This document shows positions 19,814 through 29,985 of a DNA stretch of 38,509 nt, piece after piece (within the stretch, counting starts at the first letter, position 1; the number at the start of each line of letters is the position of its first letter). Location: contig JAIQBT010000070.1 of NCBI GenBank assembly GCA_020035195.1, forward strand, positions 1 to 38,509. The letters run 5' to 3'. The notes under the pieces are model-generated. The model was not told where the DNA came from. It saw nothing but the letters and a program-made list of their open reading frames with translations, and did not search any database. The position numbers and the translations under genes were made by a program. The DNA is from Methylotenera sp. (GTDB taxonomy: Bacteria > Pseudomonadota > Gammaproteobacteria > Burkholderiales > Methylophilaceae).

Positions 19814-19874
19814 CGACTTAATTTTCCCTAGGATGTTAAGTGAGGACTTTAAGTTTTTTGATTAAGGGCCGTGT

Positions 19875-20354
19875 ATGGCAGTAGCAGATTTGGGTTACAA
19901 GATTATAGCCAGGCCCAACAATTCATTGTCTGTAAACGACAGCGTTAAATTGCTAGCGGTATTGGCTGGCATAGCCTTAATAGTGGCATTGGGTTTTCTG
20001 CACATAGGCGCGTGGTTGGTGTTGCCGTTTGCTGGCTTGGAAATTTTGGCCTTTGCTTCCGCCTTCCGCTACATTTATTTGCATGCGGATGATTTTGATA
20101 GCATTACGATTGAAAGCGATCGCATTGTTGTAGAAAAAAGAAATGCCAAAGAAACAACGACAACGGTTTTTCAACGTTACTGGGCGCAAGTGAAAGTGCG
20201 TGATGTGGCGATGATAAAAGGCAGTAATGGTAGGTGTGCGCTATTTATAAGTTCACACGGTAATGAAGTGGAATTTGGTCGAAATTTTATAAACGATGAG
20301 CAGCGCAGCCAATTGGCGCGGGACCTCAGACAAAAATTAAAAAATATTAATTAA
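19875..20354 (+). CDS. DUF2244 membrane protein
   Basis: 159 aa, two TM segments; positioned directly upstream of cox genes as typical for DUF2244. Confidence 0.8.
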   Translation: MAVADLGYKIIARPNNSLSVNDSVKLLAVLAGIALIVALGFLHIGAWLVLPFAGLEILAFASAFRYIYLHADDFDSITIESDRIVVEKRNAKETTTTVFQRYWAQVKVRDVAMIKGSNGRCALFISSHGNEVEFGRNFINDEQRSQLARDLRQKLKNIN

Positions 20355-20375
20355 TTTAGTTTTGGAGTGAGTTTT

Positions 20376-21548
20376 ATGCGAGGTTTTACAAAAATTAGTT
20401 TAGCGCTATCGGCCATGCCGGCATCCTTTGCTGCGCATGCGGATTATGCTTGGAATTTCCCTGAGCCAGTCACGCCTATGGCCTTAGACACATTGCATGT
20501 GCACAACAAGTTCATGTTAATCACCATGGTGATTTTCTTTGTTGTTTTGGCCATCATGATTTACTCAATTTTTGCCCACAGAAAAAGCAAAAACTTCAAA
20601 GCCGTGAAAGATAAAACACCATCCACCGCGATGGAAATTTTTTGGACATTGGTGCCATTCGCCATTCTATTGTTGATTGACTTCGTCATCATGGGTATCC
20701 CTGCTTACCACAGCGTGATCATGATGGAAGACACTCGCGATAAAGCGACCATGGTGGTTAAAGTGACCGGTTCACAATGGCGTTGGCAATACGAATACTT
20801 AGACGGCGATGCTAAAGGCATTAAATTTGTCAGCAACCTGTCCACCCCTAAAGAGCAAACAGACAAGGGCTACCAAGGCAAGAAAGATGAACAATATTTG
20901 CTAGAAGTGGATAACCGTTTGGTCTTGCCAGTGGGTGAGAAAGTACGCATTTTAATGACGGCCACCGACGTAATGCATAACTGGTGGGTGCCGCAATTTG
21001 GTTCATCACGCTTGGCTGTGCCTGGTTTCTTACGTGAAACTTGGGTGCAAGTGGACAAAGCCGGTACTTACCGCGGCCAATGTAAAGAGTTGTGCGGTAA
21101 AGGCCATGGCTACATGCCAGTGGTGGTGGATGCCGTGCCTATGGAAGAATACAAGGCCTGGGTAGTGGCGAAGAAAGAAGAGATGGCAAAAGCCTCTGCC
21201 GGCGCTGACAAAGAATGGACTAAAGACGCGTTAATCGCTGAAGGCAAGGGCGTGTACGAGAAGAACTGTGCCGTTTGTCACCAAGTATCCGGTGCCGGTC
21301 TACCGCCAGCCTTCCCAGCATTGACTGGCAGTAAAGTGGCTTTAGGCCCAATCTTTGATGCCGATGGCAAATACCTAAAAGACGGCCATTTAGACCGTGT
21401 GTTAAACGGTATCCGTGTGATGCCAGGTTGGAAAGCCTTGCTTAATGACACCGAAATTGCTGCCGTGATTACCTACGAAAGAAACGCTTTAGGTAACAGC
21501 GTGGGGGATGTGTTACAACCCGCTCAAGTCAAAGCCGCACGTCAATAA
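20376..21548 (+). CDS. coxB: cytochrome c oxidase subunit II with C-terminal cytochrome c domain (caa3-type)
   Basis: GQCKELCGKGHGYM CuA motif; NCAVCHQVSGAGLPPAFPAL heme c site; ATG at 20376 preferred with GGAG upstream. Confidence 0.96.
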   Translation: MRGFTKISLALSAMPASFAAHADYAWNFPEPVTPMALDTLHVHNKFMLITMVIFFVVLAIMIYSIFAHRKSKNFKAVKDKTPSTAMEIFWTLVPFAILLLIDFVIMGIPAYHSVIMMEDTRDKATMVVKVTGSQWRWQYEYLDGDAKGIKFVSNLSTPKEQTDKGYQGKKDEQYLLEVDNRLVLPVGEKVRILMTATDVMHNWWVPQFGSSRLAVPGFLRETWVQVDKAGTYRGQCKELCGKGHGYMPVVVDAVPMEEYKAWVVAKKEEMAKASAGADKEWTKDALIAEGKGVYEKNCAVCHQVSGAGLPPAFPALTGSKVALGPIFDADGKYLKDGHLDRVLNGIRVMPGWKALLNDTEIAAVITYERNALGNSVGDVLQPAQVKAARQ

Positions 21549-21584
21549 CATTAATTATTTAGTTTGAGTAATCAGGAGAAGGTA

Positions 21585-23177
21585 ATGAGTACAACAACGG
21601 TAGCGCATCATGATGATCACGCTGAGCACCCAACCGGGATCATGCGTTGGTTAACCACCACTAACCACAAAGACATTGGGACTATGTATTTAACGTTCTC
21701 CCTAATTATGTTCTTTGTTGGCGGTGCGATGATTTTAGCCATACGCGCTGAGTTATTTCAGCCGGGTCTGCAGTTGATTAACCCAGAGTTTTTTAACCAA
21801 TTAATCGGTGTACATGCTTTGATTATGATTTTTGCGGCGCTTATGCCAGCGGCGACGGGTTTCGCTAACTGGATGATCCCATTGCAAATCGGTGCGCCAG
21901 ACATGGCCTTGCCGCGTTTGAATAACTGGGGTTTCTGGTTATTGCCACCCTCAGCTATTTTGCTAACCCTACCGTTCACCTTGGCCATGTTTGGTATCGG
22001 TGATGGTGCATTAGCCACCGGTTGGACCTTCTACCCACCGCTGTCTGTGCAAGGTGGTATCGGTGTGGATTTTGCGATTTTTGCGGTGCATTTGTTGGGT
22101 ATTTCTTCTGTCTTAGGTTCTATCAACATCATCGTTACTTTGTTCAATATGCGCGCGCCTGGCATGACCTTAATGAAAATGCCATTGTTCGCATGGGGTT
22201 GGTTAATTACTGCATTCTTGTTGGTAGCTACTATTCCTGTGTTAGCCGGTGCCGTGACTATGTTGCTGACAGACCGTCACTTCGGCACGCACTTCTTTGA
22301 TGCGGCCGGTGGTGGTGACCCAGTGATGTTCCAACATCTATTCTGGTTCTTCGGTCACCCTGAAGTGTATATTTTGTTATTACCGGTTTGGGGCTTCATT
22401 CCACAAATCTTAGAAACATTCTCACGTAAACCTATGTACGGTTACAAAGCGCAAGTATATTCATTCTGGGCGATTGGTGCCTTGTCTGTGGTCGTTTGGG
22501 CTCACCACTTCTTTACATCAGGTATGCCAGTGCCAGCCTTGTTGTACTTCATGTACAGCACCATGGCGATTTCATTGCCACTAGCTGTGATGTTCTTCTG
22601 CTGGATTAAAACCATGTGGAAAGGCTCCATGAGCTTTGAGACACCAATGTTGTTTACCGTGGGTTGGATTATCCTATTTGGTATCGGCGGTTTAACCGGT
22701 TTAGTGTTGGCTGACGTTGCGGCCGATGCGCAATACCACAACAGTTACTTCGTGGTAGCGCACTTCCACTACACCTTATTTGCCGGCGGCATCATGGGTA
22801 TCATGGCTGGTGTGTATTTCTGGTTACCAAAAATGACCGGTCATATGTACAACGAGAAATTAGGGAAAATACATTTCTGGTTAACAGCGATTTCATTCAA
22901 CCTAACCTTTATTCCTCAGTTCTTCTTAGGTTTGGCTGGTATGCCACGTCGTATTCCTGACTATGCCTTGCAATTCGCTGAATTCAACATGATTTCATCG
23001 ATTGCAGCCTTCGTCTTGGGCTTGTCACAATTGTTATTTGTTTACAACATTGTGAGCTGCGTTAAAGGCGGCAAGAAAGCCACGGATCAGGTTTGGGAAG
23101 GCGCGAAAGGTTTGGAGTGGACATTGCCTTCACCACCGCCATACCATAGCTTTACTGAGCAACCTACCGTTAAGTAA
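21585..23177 (+). CDS. coxA: cytochrome c oxidase subunit I
   Basis: heme-copper oxidase motifs WFFGHPEVYILLLPVWG, HFHYTLFAGG; ATG at 21585 with AGGAGAAGG RBS. Confidence 0.98.
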   Translation: MSTTTVAHHDDHAEHPTGIMRWLTTTNHKDIGTMYLTFSLIMFFVGGAMILAIRAELFQPGLQLINPEFFNQLIGVHALIMIFAALMPAATGFANWMIPLQIGAPDMALPRLNNWGFWLLPPSAILLTLPFTLAMFGIGDGALATGWTFYPPLSVQGGIGVDFAIFAVHLLGISSVLGSINIIVTLFNMRAPGMTLMKMPLFAWGWLITAFLLVATIPVLAGAVTMLLTDRHFGTHFFDAAGGGDPVMFQHLFWFFGHPEVYILLLPVWGFIPQILETFSRKPMYGYKAQVYSFWAIGALSVVVWAHHFFTSGMPVPALLYFMYSTMAISLPLAVMFFCWIKTMWKGSMSFETPMLFTVGWIILFGIGGLTGLVLADVAADAQYHNSYFVVAHFHYTLFAGGIMGIMAGVYFWLPKMTGHMYNEKLGKIHFWLTAISFNLTFIPQFFLGLAGMPRRIPDYALQFAEFNMISSIAAFVLGLSQLLFVYNIVSCVKGGKKATDQVWEGAKGLEWTLPSPPPYHSFTEQPTVK

Positions 23178-23226
23178 GCACGCCAACTCGGCTTGATGAT
23201 CAAGCCGAGTTTTATATTGGAATACT

Positions 23227-23340
23227 ATGACTAAGCAAGCCGCAGGCAAAAAATTAAGCAATAAGCATATCGCCATGGTACTAGGCGGGCTGGCTTTAAT
23301 TTGTTATGTAGTATCGATGTTTGTGATATGGCAAAAGTAA
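23227..23340 (+). CDS. 37-aa single-TM protein in the cox operon (absent from the supplied ORF track)
   Basis: MTKQAAGKKLSNKHIAMVLGGLALICYVVSMFVIWQK*; lies between coxA and ctaG and overlaps the ctaG start. Confidence 0.7.
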   Translation: MTKQAAGKKLSNKHIAMVLGGLALICYVVSMFVIWQK

Positions 23341-23900
23341 AAAACAGCGAACCGCTATCGCAAAAACAGCAACTGGATTTGAAAAATAAAGTTTTAGTGC
23401 GCAAGCTCCTTTGGATGCTCTTAGGATCTTTGCTGTTTGCCTTTGCCTTGGTGCCGATTTACGACGTGTTATGTGAAATGACCGGCCTCAATGGCAAGAC
23501 TAAAAATTCTGCAGCCGTGTTGGCAGAAGCTAAGGTAGATGAATCGCGTTGGGTGACGGTGCAATTTACCACTAACGTGATGCCGGGTTTAGGCTGGAAT
23601 TTCTACCCTAAACAAAGCAGCATTAAAATGCACCCAGGCCAAATTGAAACCGTGGCGTTTGTAGCAAAAAACACCACCAATCAAGTGGTGATTGGACGCG
23701 CAATTCCTAGCATTTCCCCGGGTATTGCGGCGGCTAATCTAAAAAAGATAGAGTGTTTTTGTTTCGTGAATCAGGCCTTAAAACCGGGTGAAGAAAAAGA
23801 AATGCCTTTGCGGTTTTTTGTGAGCCCGCAACTGCCAAAAGATGTGTCTGACATGACTTTGTCCTACGCATTCTTTCCATCAGCAGACGACATTAAGTAA
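23328..23900 (+). CDS. ctaG: cytochrome c oxidase assembly protein CtaG/Cox11
   Basis: VPIYDVLCEMTGLNGKT; IECFCFVNQALKPGEEKEMPLRFFV; start chosen at MAKVKNSEP. Confidence 0.95.
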   Translation: MAKVKNSEPLSQKQQLDLKNKVLVRKLLWMLLGSLLFAFALVPIYDVLCEMTGLNGKTKNSAAVLAEAKVDESRWVTVQFTTNVMPGLGWNFYPKQSSIKMHPGQIETVAFVAKNTTNQVVIGRAIPSISPGIAAANLKKIECFCFVNQALKPGEEKEMPLRFFVSPQLPKDVSDMTLSYAFFPSADDIK

Positions 23901-23990
23901 GCATTAAGTGGTGAGTAGTAGCAGGTGAGGAGATAGCGGCAGTTTCGCTATTTGAATTTAAAATATAAAAAAATGCACGGGAGTTATTGC

Positions 23991-24896
23991 ATGGCGACAC
24001 ATTCTAACAATCAGTATTACGTACCGCACGGTAGCATTTACCCAGCGATCATCTCCATGGGCTTGCTGTCGTTAGCTTCTGGTTTTATCTTTAGCGTGGC
24101 TACCGATAAAAACAAAGACTTGGCTTATTTGCAAGCGCCAGGTAAATGGATGATGATTTTAGGTTTTGCACTAATTTTATTCATGGCGTTCAAATGGATG
24201 GGATCTGTGATTGCCGAGAGTATCGCCGGCCAATATAAAAACTGGGAAGACAAATCATTCCGTATCGGCATGATCGTGTTCATTTGCTCGGAGATTGCCT
24301 TCTTTGCAGCATTCTTCGGTGCGCTCTTCTACATGCGCATATTGTCCGTGCCTGAATTAGGTGGTTACGATTTAGACGTCACCCCGTACAAGGATTTCTT
24401 GGGTTCCTGGCCATCGACTGGCCCAGGCGGTTTAACCGTAAACGGTGAATTCACACCGGGCCCATTGCACCCTATGGGCGCATGGGGTTTACCAGCCATC
24501 AATACGGCATTGTTGTTAACTTCTGGTGCCACCATCACTTGGGCGCATTGGGGTTTGATTAAAAACAACCGTAAACAATTGGTGGCTGGCATGGCCTTAA
24601 CCGTGTTGCTAGGTATCGCCTTCTTGGCATGCCAAGCTTTGGAATACCATGAAGCCTACACTGAAATGGGTTTAACCTTGGCTTCTGGTGCCTACGGCGC
24701 AAGCTTCTTCATGTTGACCGGTTTCCACGGTTTCCACGTCATGTTGGGTACCATCATGCTGATCGTGATTCTATTGCGCTGCATGAAAGGCCACTTCACC
24801 CCTGAGCACCATTTTGGTTTCGAAGGCGTGGCTTGGTACTGGCACTTTGTGGACGTGGTTTGGCTAGGTCTATTCGTGTTCGTGTACTGGCTATAA
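23991..24896 (+). CDS. coxC: cytochrome c oxidase subunit III
   Basis: FICSEIAFFAAFFGALFY; GFHGFHVMLGTIML; WYWHFVDVVWLGLFVFVYWL; ATG at 23991 with GGGAG upstream. Confidence 0.97.
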   Translation: MATHSNNQYYVPHGSIYPAIISMGLLSLASGFIFSVATDKNKDLAYLQAPGKWMMILGFALILFMAFKWMGSVIAESIAGQYKNWEDKSFRIGMIVFICSEIAFFAAFFGALFYMRILSVPELGGYDLDVTPYKDFLGSWPSTGPGGLTVNGEFTPGPLHPMGAWGLPAINTALLLTSGATITWAHWGLIKNNRKQLVAGMALTVLLGIAFLACQALEYHEAYTEMGLTLASGAYGASFFMLTGFHGFHVMLGTIMLIVILLRCMKGHFTPEHHFGFEGVAWYWHFVDVVWLGLFVFVYWL

Positions 24897-24909
24897 GCAG
24901 TCATTAATA

Positions 24910-24942
24910 AAAAAAGGCGATGCATCTGCATCGCCTTTTTTT
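24910..24942. terminator. bidirectional terminator between coxC and polA
   Basis: aaaaaaggcgatgca-tc-tgcatcgcctttttt. Confidence 0.9.
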
Positions 24943-24959
24943 ATTTCAAATTCCAGCGA

Positions 24960-27737
24960 TTAATGCGCGCTTTCCCAGTTATTGCCCACCCCCACCTCGG
25001 CCAGCAAAGGCACATCCAATGCCGCCACGCCTTGCATGAGTTCGGCCAATTTTGGTTTAACCAAAGCCAATTCGTGTTCAGGCACTTCCAGCACCAACTC
25101 ATCGTGCACCTGCATGATCAATTTACTTTCCAAATTGCTGGAATGGAGCCAGTCATCCACGGCGATCATCGCTAGCTTGATTAAATCCGCGGCCGTGCCT
25201 TGCATGGGCGCATTAATCGCGGCGCGTTCTGCGCCAGCGCGGCGCATGCCGTTGGGGCTATTAATTTCCGGCACCCACAAGCGTCGGCCAAAATAGGTTT
25301 CAACATAGCCGCGTTGCTTGGCCATGTCGCGTGTGCTTTGCATGTAATCACGCACCCCTGGGTAGCGAGCAAAATAACGTTCTATGTAACTCTGCGCTGA
25401 GGCGCGATCAATGTTTAAGTTTTGCGCTAAACCAAAGGCGCTCATGCCATAAATCAAGCCGAAGTTAATCACCTTGGCGTAGCGGCGTTGCTCGCTATCG
25501 ACAGCGGCTAGGTCCACGCCAAAAATCTCGGCCGCGGTGTGGCGGTGGATGTCCTCGTTGTTGGCGAAGGCTTTAAGCATGCCAGGGTCTTGCGATAAAT
25601 GCGCCATGATGCGCAGCTCAATTTGAGAATAGTCGGCCGACACGATCACGCTGCCTGGTGGGGCGATGAACGCCTCGCGTATGCGCCTGCCCTCAGCGGA
25701 ACGCACCGGTATGTTTTGCAAATTCGGATCCGAGCTGGCCAAACGACCGGTGATGGCCACCGCTTGGTTGTAGCTGGTGTGCACGCGGCCTGTGCTGGCG
25801 TTGATCATGCGCGGTAATTTGTCGGTGTAGGTGGACTTTAATTTGGCCAAGCCACGGTATTCCAATAACACCTTAGGCAAGGGATGATCCAAAGCCAATT
25901 CTTGCAATACATCTTCGTCGGTGGACGGCGCACCAGACGGGGTTTTTTTGGTGGGTTTAATGCCCAATTTATCAAACAGAATTTCTTGCAATTGTTTAGG
26001 CGAGGCTAAATTAAACGGTTGGCCGGCCAGCTCAAAGGCTTGATTTTCCAGCGCGATTAATTTGCCGCCTATCTCATTGCTTTGACTGGCCAGCATGGCG
26101 CGGTCTATGAGCACGCCGTTGCGCTCTATGTTAAACAGCACTTGCGAGCTGGGCATTTCAATCTGGCTATAGATGTAATCCAATTTGCTGTCTGCAGCCA
26201 CTTGTGGGTACATGGCTTGGTGCAATTGCAAGGTGATGTCGGCATCTTCTGCCGCATACTCGGCCGCGGTTTCCACCGTCACTTGGTTGAAGGTCACTTG
26301 CTTGGCACCTTTGCCAGCCACATCTTCAAAGCTGATGGTTTTTAGACCCAAATGCCGCTCGCTTAAGGCATCCATGCCGTGTGTTTTGTGCGATTCAAAC
26401 ACATAAGATTGCAACAAAGTGTCGTGAGCTATGCCATTAATGGCAATGCCGTGGTTGGCCAGCACGTGCTGATCGTACTTTAGATTTTGCCCAACTTTTT
26501 TAATGTCTGGGTTTTCTAATATGGGTTTAATTTTAGCCAGGCATTCGTCAAAGTTCAGTTGCACAGGTGCATCAAAGTAGTCGTGCATCAATGGCAAATA
26601 GGCCGCGCTACCGGCTTTCACGCTAAACGACAAGCCCACAATTTTCGCCGTCATGGGGTCCAGCGAGGTGGTTTCGCTGTCAAAACACACCAGCTCAGCC
26701 GTTTGCAATTTAGCCAACCAGCTGTCCAACTGCGTCGTATTTAAAATGATTTCATACTGACGGTTGGTATTGGCAGCGTGCTGCACCACGGCAAACATGT
26801 CCACCGTGTCTGCGCTATGCACGTTGCTGCTGGTAGGCATGGCTTTAGGGGTGCTGGGGGCTTGTTGATCGCTCATGCCATCCAATTCACGGCGCCAACT
26901 TTTAAACTCGAAGCGCTCAAACAGTTCCGCCAGCTTGGCCTTGTCCATGGCTTGTGGTGCCAGGTCGCTCAAGCGCTCTTGTATGCCCACGTCACAGCGT
27001 ATGGTGATGAGTTCACGGGCGGTGGGTAACCAGGGCAAGGCCTTGCGTAAATTCTCGCCCACCACGCCGCTTATTTTGTCGGCATTGGCCACGATGTTGT
27101 CCAGGCTGCCGTATTCCAGCAACCACTTCACCGCCGTTTTGGGGCCGACTTTTTCCACGCCAGGCACGTTGTCTGAGGTGTCGCCTATCAACACCAAGTA
27201 ATCAATAATTAAACGCGGTGGGATGCCAAATTTCTTTTCCACGCCTGCGATGTCCAGCACGTCGTCCACCCGCCTGAAGGCATCGCGCATGGTGTTAATC
27301 ACGGTGATGTGTTCGTTGACCAGTTGCGAGATGTCTTTGTCGCCGGTGGAAATGATGACCCGCACGCCTTCGCGTTCGGCTTGTTTTGCCAGCGCGCCTA
27401 TCACGTCGTCCGCCTCTACGCCGCTCTCCATGAGTAAGGGCCAGCCCATGGCCTTGATCGCTTCGTGTAAGGGCTCTATCTGTGCGCGCAGTTCGTCTGG
27501 CATGGACGCGCGGTTGGCTTTGTACTCGGTGTATATGTCGTCTCTAAAGGTTTTGCCTTTTGCATCGAAAACACACGCGCTATAATCGGAGGGGTAATCT
27601 TTATGTAAACGGCGCAGCATGTTCAACACGCCTTGGATGGCACCGGTCGGTTCGTTTTGACTGTTGCGTAAGTCAGGCATGGCGTGAAAGGCCCGATACA
27701 GGTAGGATGAGCCATCAACCAATAACAATGTTTTCAT
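24960..27737 (-). CDS. polA: DNA polymerase I
   Basis: 925 aa; LLVDGSSYLYRAFHAMP, 3'-5' exonuclease CFDSETTSLD, polymerase DYSQIELRIMAHLS and MQVHDELVLEV motifs. Confidence 0.98.
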   Translation of the reverse strand: MKTLLLVDGSSYLYRAFHAMPDLRNSQNEPTGAIQGVLNMLRRLHKDYPSDYSACVFDAKGKTFRDDIYTEYKANRASMPDELRAQIEPLHEAIKAMGWPLLMESGVEADDVIGALAKQAEREGVRVIISTGDKDISQLVNEHITVINTMRDAFRRVDDVLDIAGVEKKFGIPPRLIIDYLVLIGDTSDNVPGVEKVGPKTAVKWLLEYGSLDNIVANADKISGVVGENLRKALPWLPTARELITIRCDVGIQERLSDLAPQAMDKAKLAELFERFEFKSWRRELDGMSDQQAPSTPKAMPTSSNVHSADTVDMFAVVQHAANTNRQYEIILNTTQLDSWLAKLQTAELVCFDSETTSLDPMTAKIVGLSFSVKAGSAAYLPLMHDYFDAPVQLNFDECLAKIKPILENPDIKKVGQNLKYDQHVLANHGIAINGIAHDTLLQSYVFESHKTHGMDALSERHLGLKTISFEDVAGKGAKQVTFNQVTVETAAEYAAEDADITLQLHQAMYPQVAADSKLDYIYSQIEMPSSQVLFNIERNGVLIDRAMLASQSNEIGGKLIALENQAFELAGQPFNLASPKQLQEILFDKLGIKPTKKTPSGAPSTDEDVLQELALDHPLPKVLLEYRGLAKLKSTYTDKLPRMINASTGRVHTSYNQAVAITGRLASSDPNLQNIPVRSAEGRRIREAFIAPPGSVIVSADYSQIELRIMAHLSQDPGMLKAFANNEDIHRHTAAEIFGVDLAAVDSEQRRYAKVINFGLIYGMSAFGLAQNLNIDRASAQSYIERYFARYPGVRDYMQSTRDMAKQRGYVETYFGRRLWVPEINSPNGMRRAGAERAAINAPMQGTAADLIKLAMIAVDDWLHSSNLESKLIMQVHDELVLEVPEHELALVKPKLAELMQGVAALDVPLLAEVGVGNNWESAH

Positions 27738-27774
27738 AAAGTAGCGCTTTCAATTATTACTTAGGTGCCAGTAC

Positions 27775-28512
27775 ATGACTGTGACAAAAAAACCGCAAAA
27801 AGCCCCCGAGCTCTGTGCCCCCGAATTGCAGGGCCTGCATCAAACTGGACAAGAGTCCTGGCGTGCTTTTGAGATTATGGCAGAATTCGTCGATGCCACC
27901 GAGCGCCTCAAATCCATCACGCCAGCCGTGTCCATTTTCGGCAGTGCGCGCACACCGGTAGGCCACCCGTATTATAAGCTAACCGAAGAGCTTGCAAGGC
28001 TGTTAAGTGAGTCCGGTTTTAGCGTCATATCCGGTGGCGGGCCTGGCATTATGGAGGCGGCTAACAAAGGCGCTTACCCTGGCCCATCGCCTAGCGTAGG
28101 CTTGAACATTGAATTGCCGCACGAACAAACGCGCAACCCCTACCAAGACATCAGCCAAAACTTTAAACATTTTTTCATGCGTAAAGTCATGTTTGTTAAA
28201 TACGCCAGTGCTTATGTCGTCATGCCCGGTGGCTTTGGCACCTTAGACGAAGTGATGGAAGCCGTGACCTTGGTGCAAACCGGCAAGACCATCAAGATCC
28301 CGATTATTTTGGTGTGCGAACCGTTTTGGCGCGGCTTGTTGGATTGGATAAAAACCACCTTGGTCAACGAGAAGATGATCGCGGTGGAAGACCTCGATTT
28401 AATCCAAGTCATCGACGAGCCGGCCGAAATTGTCGAAGCGATCTTCAAACATTACCAAGACCGTGGCTTTAAATTGTCCGCCGAAGAAGAGCGCGTGCAG
28501 CTTTATTTATAA
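27775..28512 (+). CDS. LOG-family (TIGR00730) Rossmann-fold protein
   Basis: 245 aa; SGGGPGIMEAANKGA and MPGGFGTLDEVMEA motifs. Confidence 0.93.
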   Translation: MTVTKKPQKAPELCAPELQGLHQTGQESWRAFEIMAEFVDATERLKSITPAVSIFGSARTPVGHPYYKLTEELARLLSESGFSVISGGGPGIMEAANKGAYPGPSPSVGLNIELPHEQTRNPYQDISQNFKHFFMRKVMFVKYASAYVVMPGGFGTLDEVMEAVTLVQTGKTIKIPIILVCEPFWRGLLDWIKTTLVNEKMIAVEDLDLIQVIDEPAEIVEAIFKHYQDRGFKLSAEEERVQLYL

Positions 28513-28609
28513 GCCTTTATTTACAATCTATGTAAGACTAGGCGCGGGGAATTTGTTAAAATAAAACCGTTGGTATCAACACAATACAAAAAGAGAGCGA
28601 GTGTCAGTG

Positions 28610-28957
28610 ATGCGAAAAATTCATGGTAGTTTAGCGGTGTTGCTAGCCTTCGTGGCCTTGCCCTTAGCGGCGGCTGACAACAAGGCGGCGCCAGCCGATT
28701 TGCAAACCCTAGAAGAATTGCCACCGCCTGCCATCAGTAACGAAGAAAATGCCGACGAGCCGCAAATTACCATCATTAAAAAAGGCGGTGAAACCATAGA
28801 GGAATACCGCATCGGCGGCCAACTGTACATGATGAAAATCACCCCAGCGCACGGCGTACCGTATTACCTGCACAAAGAAGACCAAGACGGTGCTTGGCTA
28901 AACAGTGGTCCAGTGCAACCCATGAGCATTCCTAAGTGGACGATATTCCGATTTTAA
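28610..28957 (+). CDS. DUF2782 periplasmic protein
   Basis: signal peptide; ITIIKKGGETIEEYRIGGQLYMMKITPAHGVPYYL; next to polA/thrB as usual. Confidence 0.85.
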   Translation: MRKIHGSLAVLLAFVALPLAAADNKAAPADLQTLEELPPPAISNEENADEPQITIIKKGGETIEEYRIGGQLYMMKITPAHGVPYYLHKEDQDGAWLNSGPVQPMSIPKWTIFRF

Positions 28958-28971
28958 AACACAGGCACGAT

Positions 28972-28995
28972 AGGCTGGCGCGAGCCGGCCTTTTT
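28972..28995 (+). terminator. Rho-independent terminator
   Basis: aggctggc-gcga-gccggcct then ttttt. Confidence 0.7.
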
Positions 28996-29040
28996 GATGG
29001 TCCGTTTTACGCTCACACACATTACTCAATCGCTTAATTT

Positions 29041-29979
29041 ATGTCGGTATTTACCTCAGTCAGTGTCCCCCAATTGCAAGCTTGGCTTAAAGACTACGCC
29101 ATCGGCGAACTGCTGGAATTAAAAGGCATCGCGTCCGGCATCACCAACACCAATTACTTTGTCACCACCACGCAAGCCAAATACGTGCTCACCTTGTTTG
29201 AGCACAACAGCCTAGACGAGCTGCCGTATTTTATTGATTTGATGAGCCACTTGGCCGCCCATGGCATCCCTTGCCCTAAGCCGATTGCCGACAAAGCCGG
29301 GCAAGCTTTGCACACGCTAAACGGTAAGCCGGCGGTGTTGATCAGTTGCTTGAAGGGGCAAGATGTCAGCCAGCCGAATGCGACGCAATGCGCGGCCGTG
29401 GGTCGCGTGTTGGCGCAGATGCATGTCGCCAGCTTGTCTTTTGATTTGCAGCCTAATCACCACAATAGCCACAACCCGCGCGGTGCCGATTGGCGCACCA
29501 AAACGGCCGCGCTGGTCATGCCGCATATCAGCCCGGCCGAGCAACAATTATTAAGCGATACGCTAAGCTTTCAAGCTGCATGCGATTTGTCCGCCTTGCC
29601 CAGCGGGGTCATCCATGCCGATTTATTCCGCGATAACGTGCTGTTTGATGGCGATGAAATTGGCGGACTGATTGATTTTTACTACGCTTGCCACGATGTA
29701 CTGGCCTACGATTTGGCCATCGCTGTTAACGATTGGTGCGTGGAGTCGGGCGGCCGCTTTGATGAGGCAAGGTTAAATGCCATGCTGGGCGCTTACCATA
29801 CGGTTAGGCCTTTCAACACTGCCGAGCAAGCGGCTTGGCCTAGCCTATTACGCATGGCCGCCTTGCGCTTTTGGTTGTCACGCTTGCACGATAAAACATT
29901 CCCGCAAGCCGGCGAATTAACCCACGCTAAAGACCCCGATCACTTTCAACGCATACTCACCTTACGCACGCTAGGATAA
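29041..29979 (+). CDS. thrB: homoserine kinase, ThrB (APH-fold type)
   Basis: 312 aa; MSVFTSVSVPQLQAWL...GIASGITNTNYFV; VIHADLFRDNVLF. Confidence 0.96.
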   Translation: MSVFTSVSVPQLQAWLKDYAIGELLELKGIASGITNTNYFVTTTQAKYVLTLFEHNSLDELPYFIDLMSHLAAHGIPCPKPIADKAGQALHTLNGKPAVLISCLKGQDVSQPNATQCAAVGRVLAQMHVASLSFDLQPNHHNSHNPRGADWRTKTAALVMPHISPAEQQLLSDTLSFQAACDLSALPSGVIHADLFRDNVLFDGDEIGGLIDFYYACHDVLAYDLAIAVNDWCVESGGRFDEARLNAMLGAYHTVRPFNTAEQAAWPSLLRMAALRFWLSRLHDKTFPQAGELTHAKDPDHFQRILTLRTLG

Positions 29980-29985
29980 GCCGCC

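Noticed and set aside
24963-27585. Many plus-strand ORFs of 60-120 aa opposite polA
   Set aside because: Shadow ORFs of a long conserved gene; no motifs
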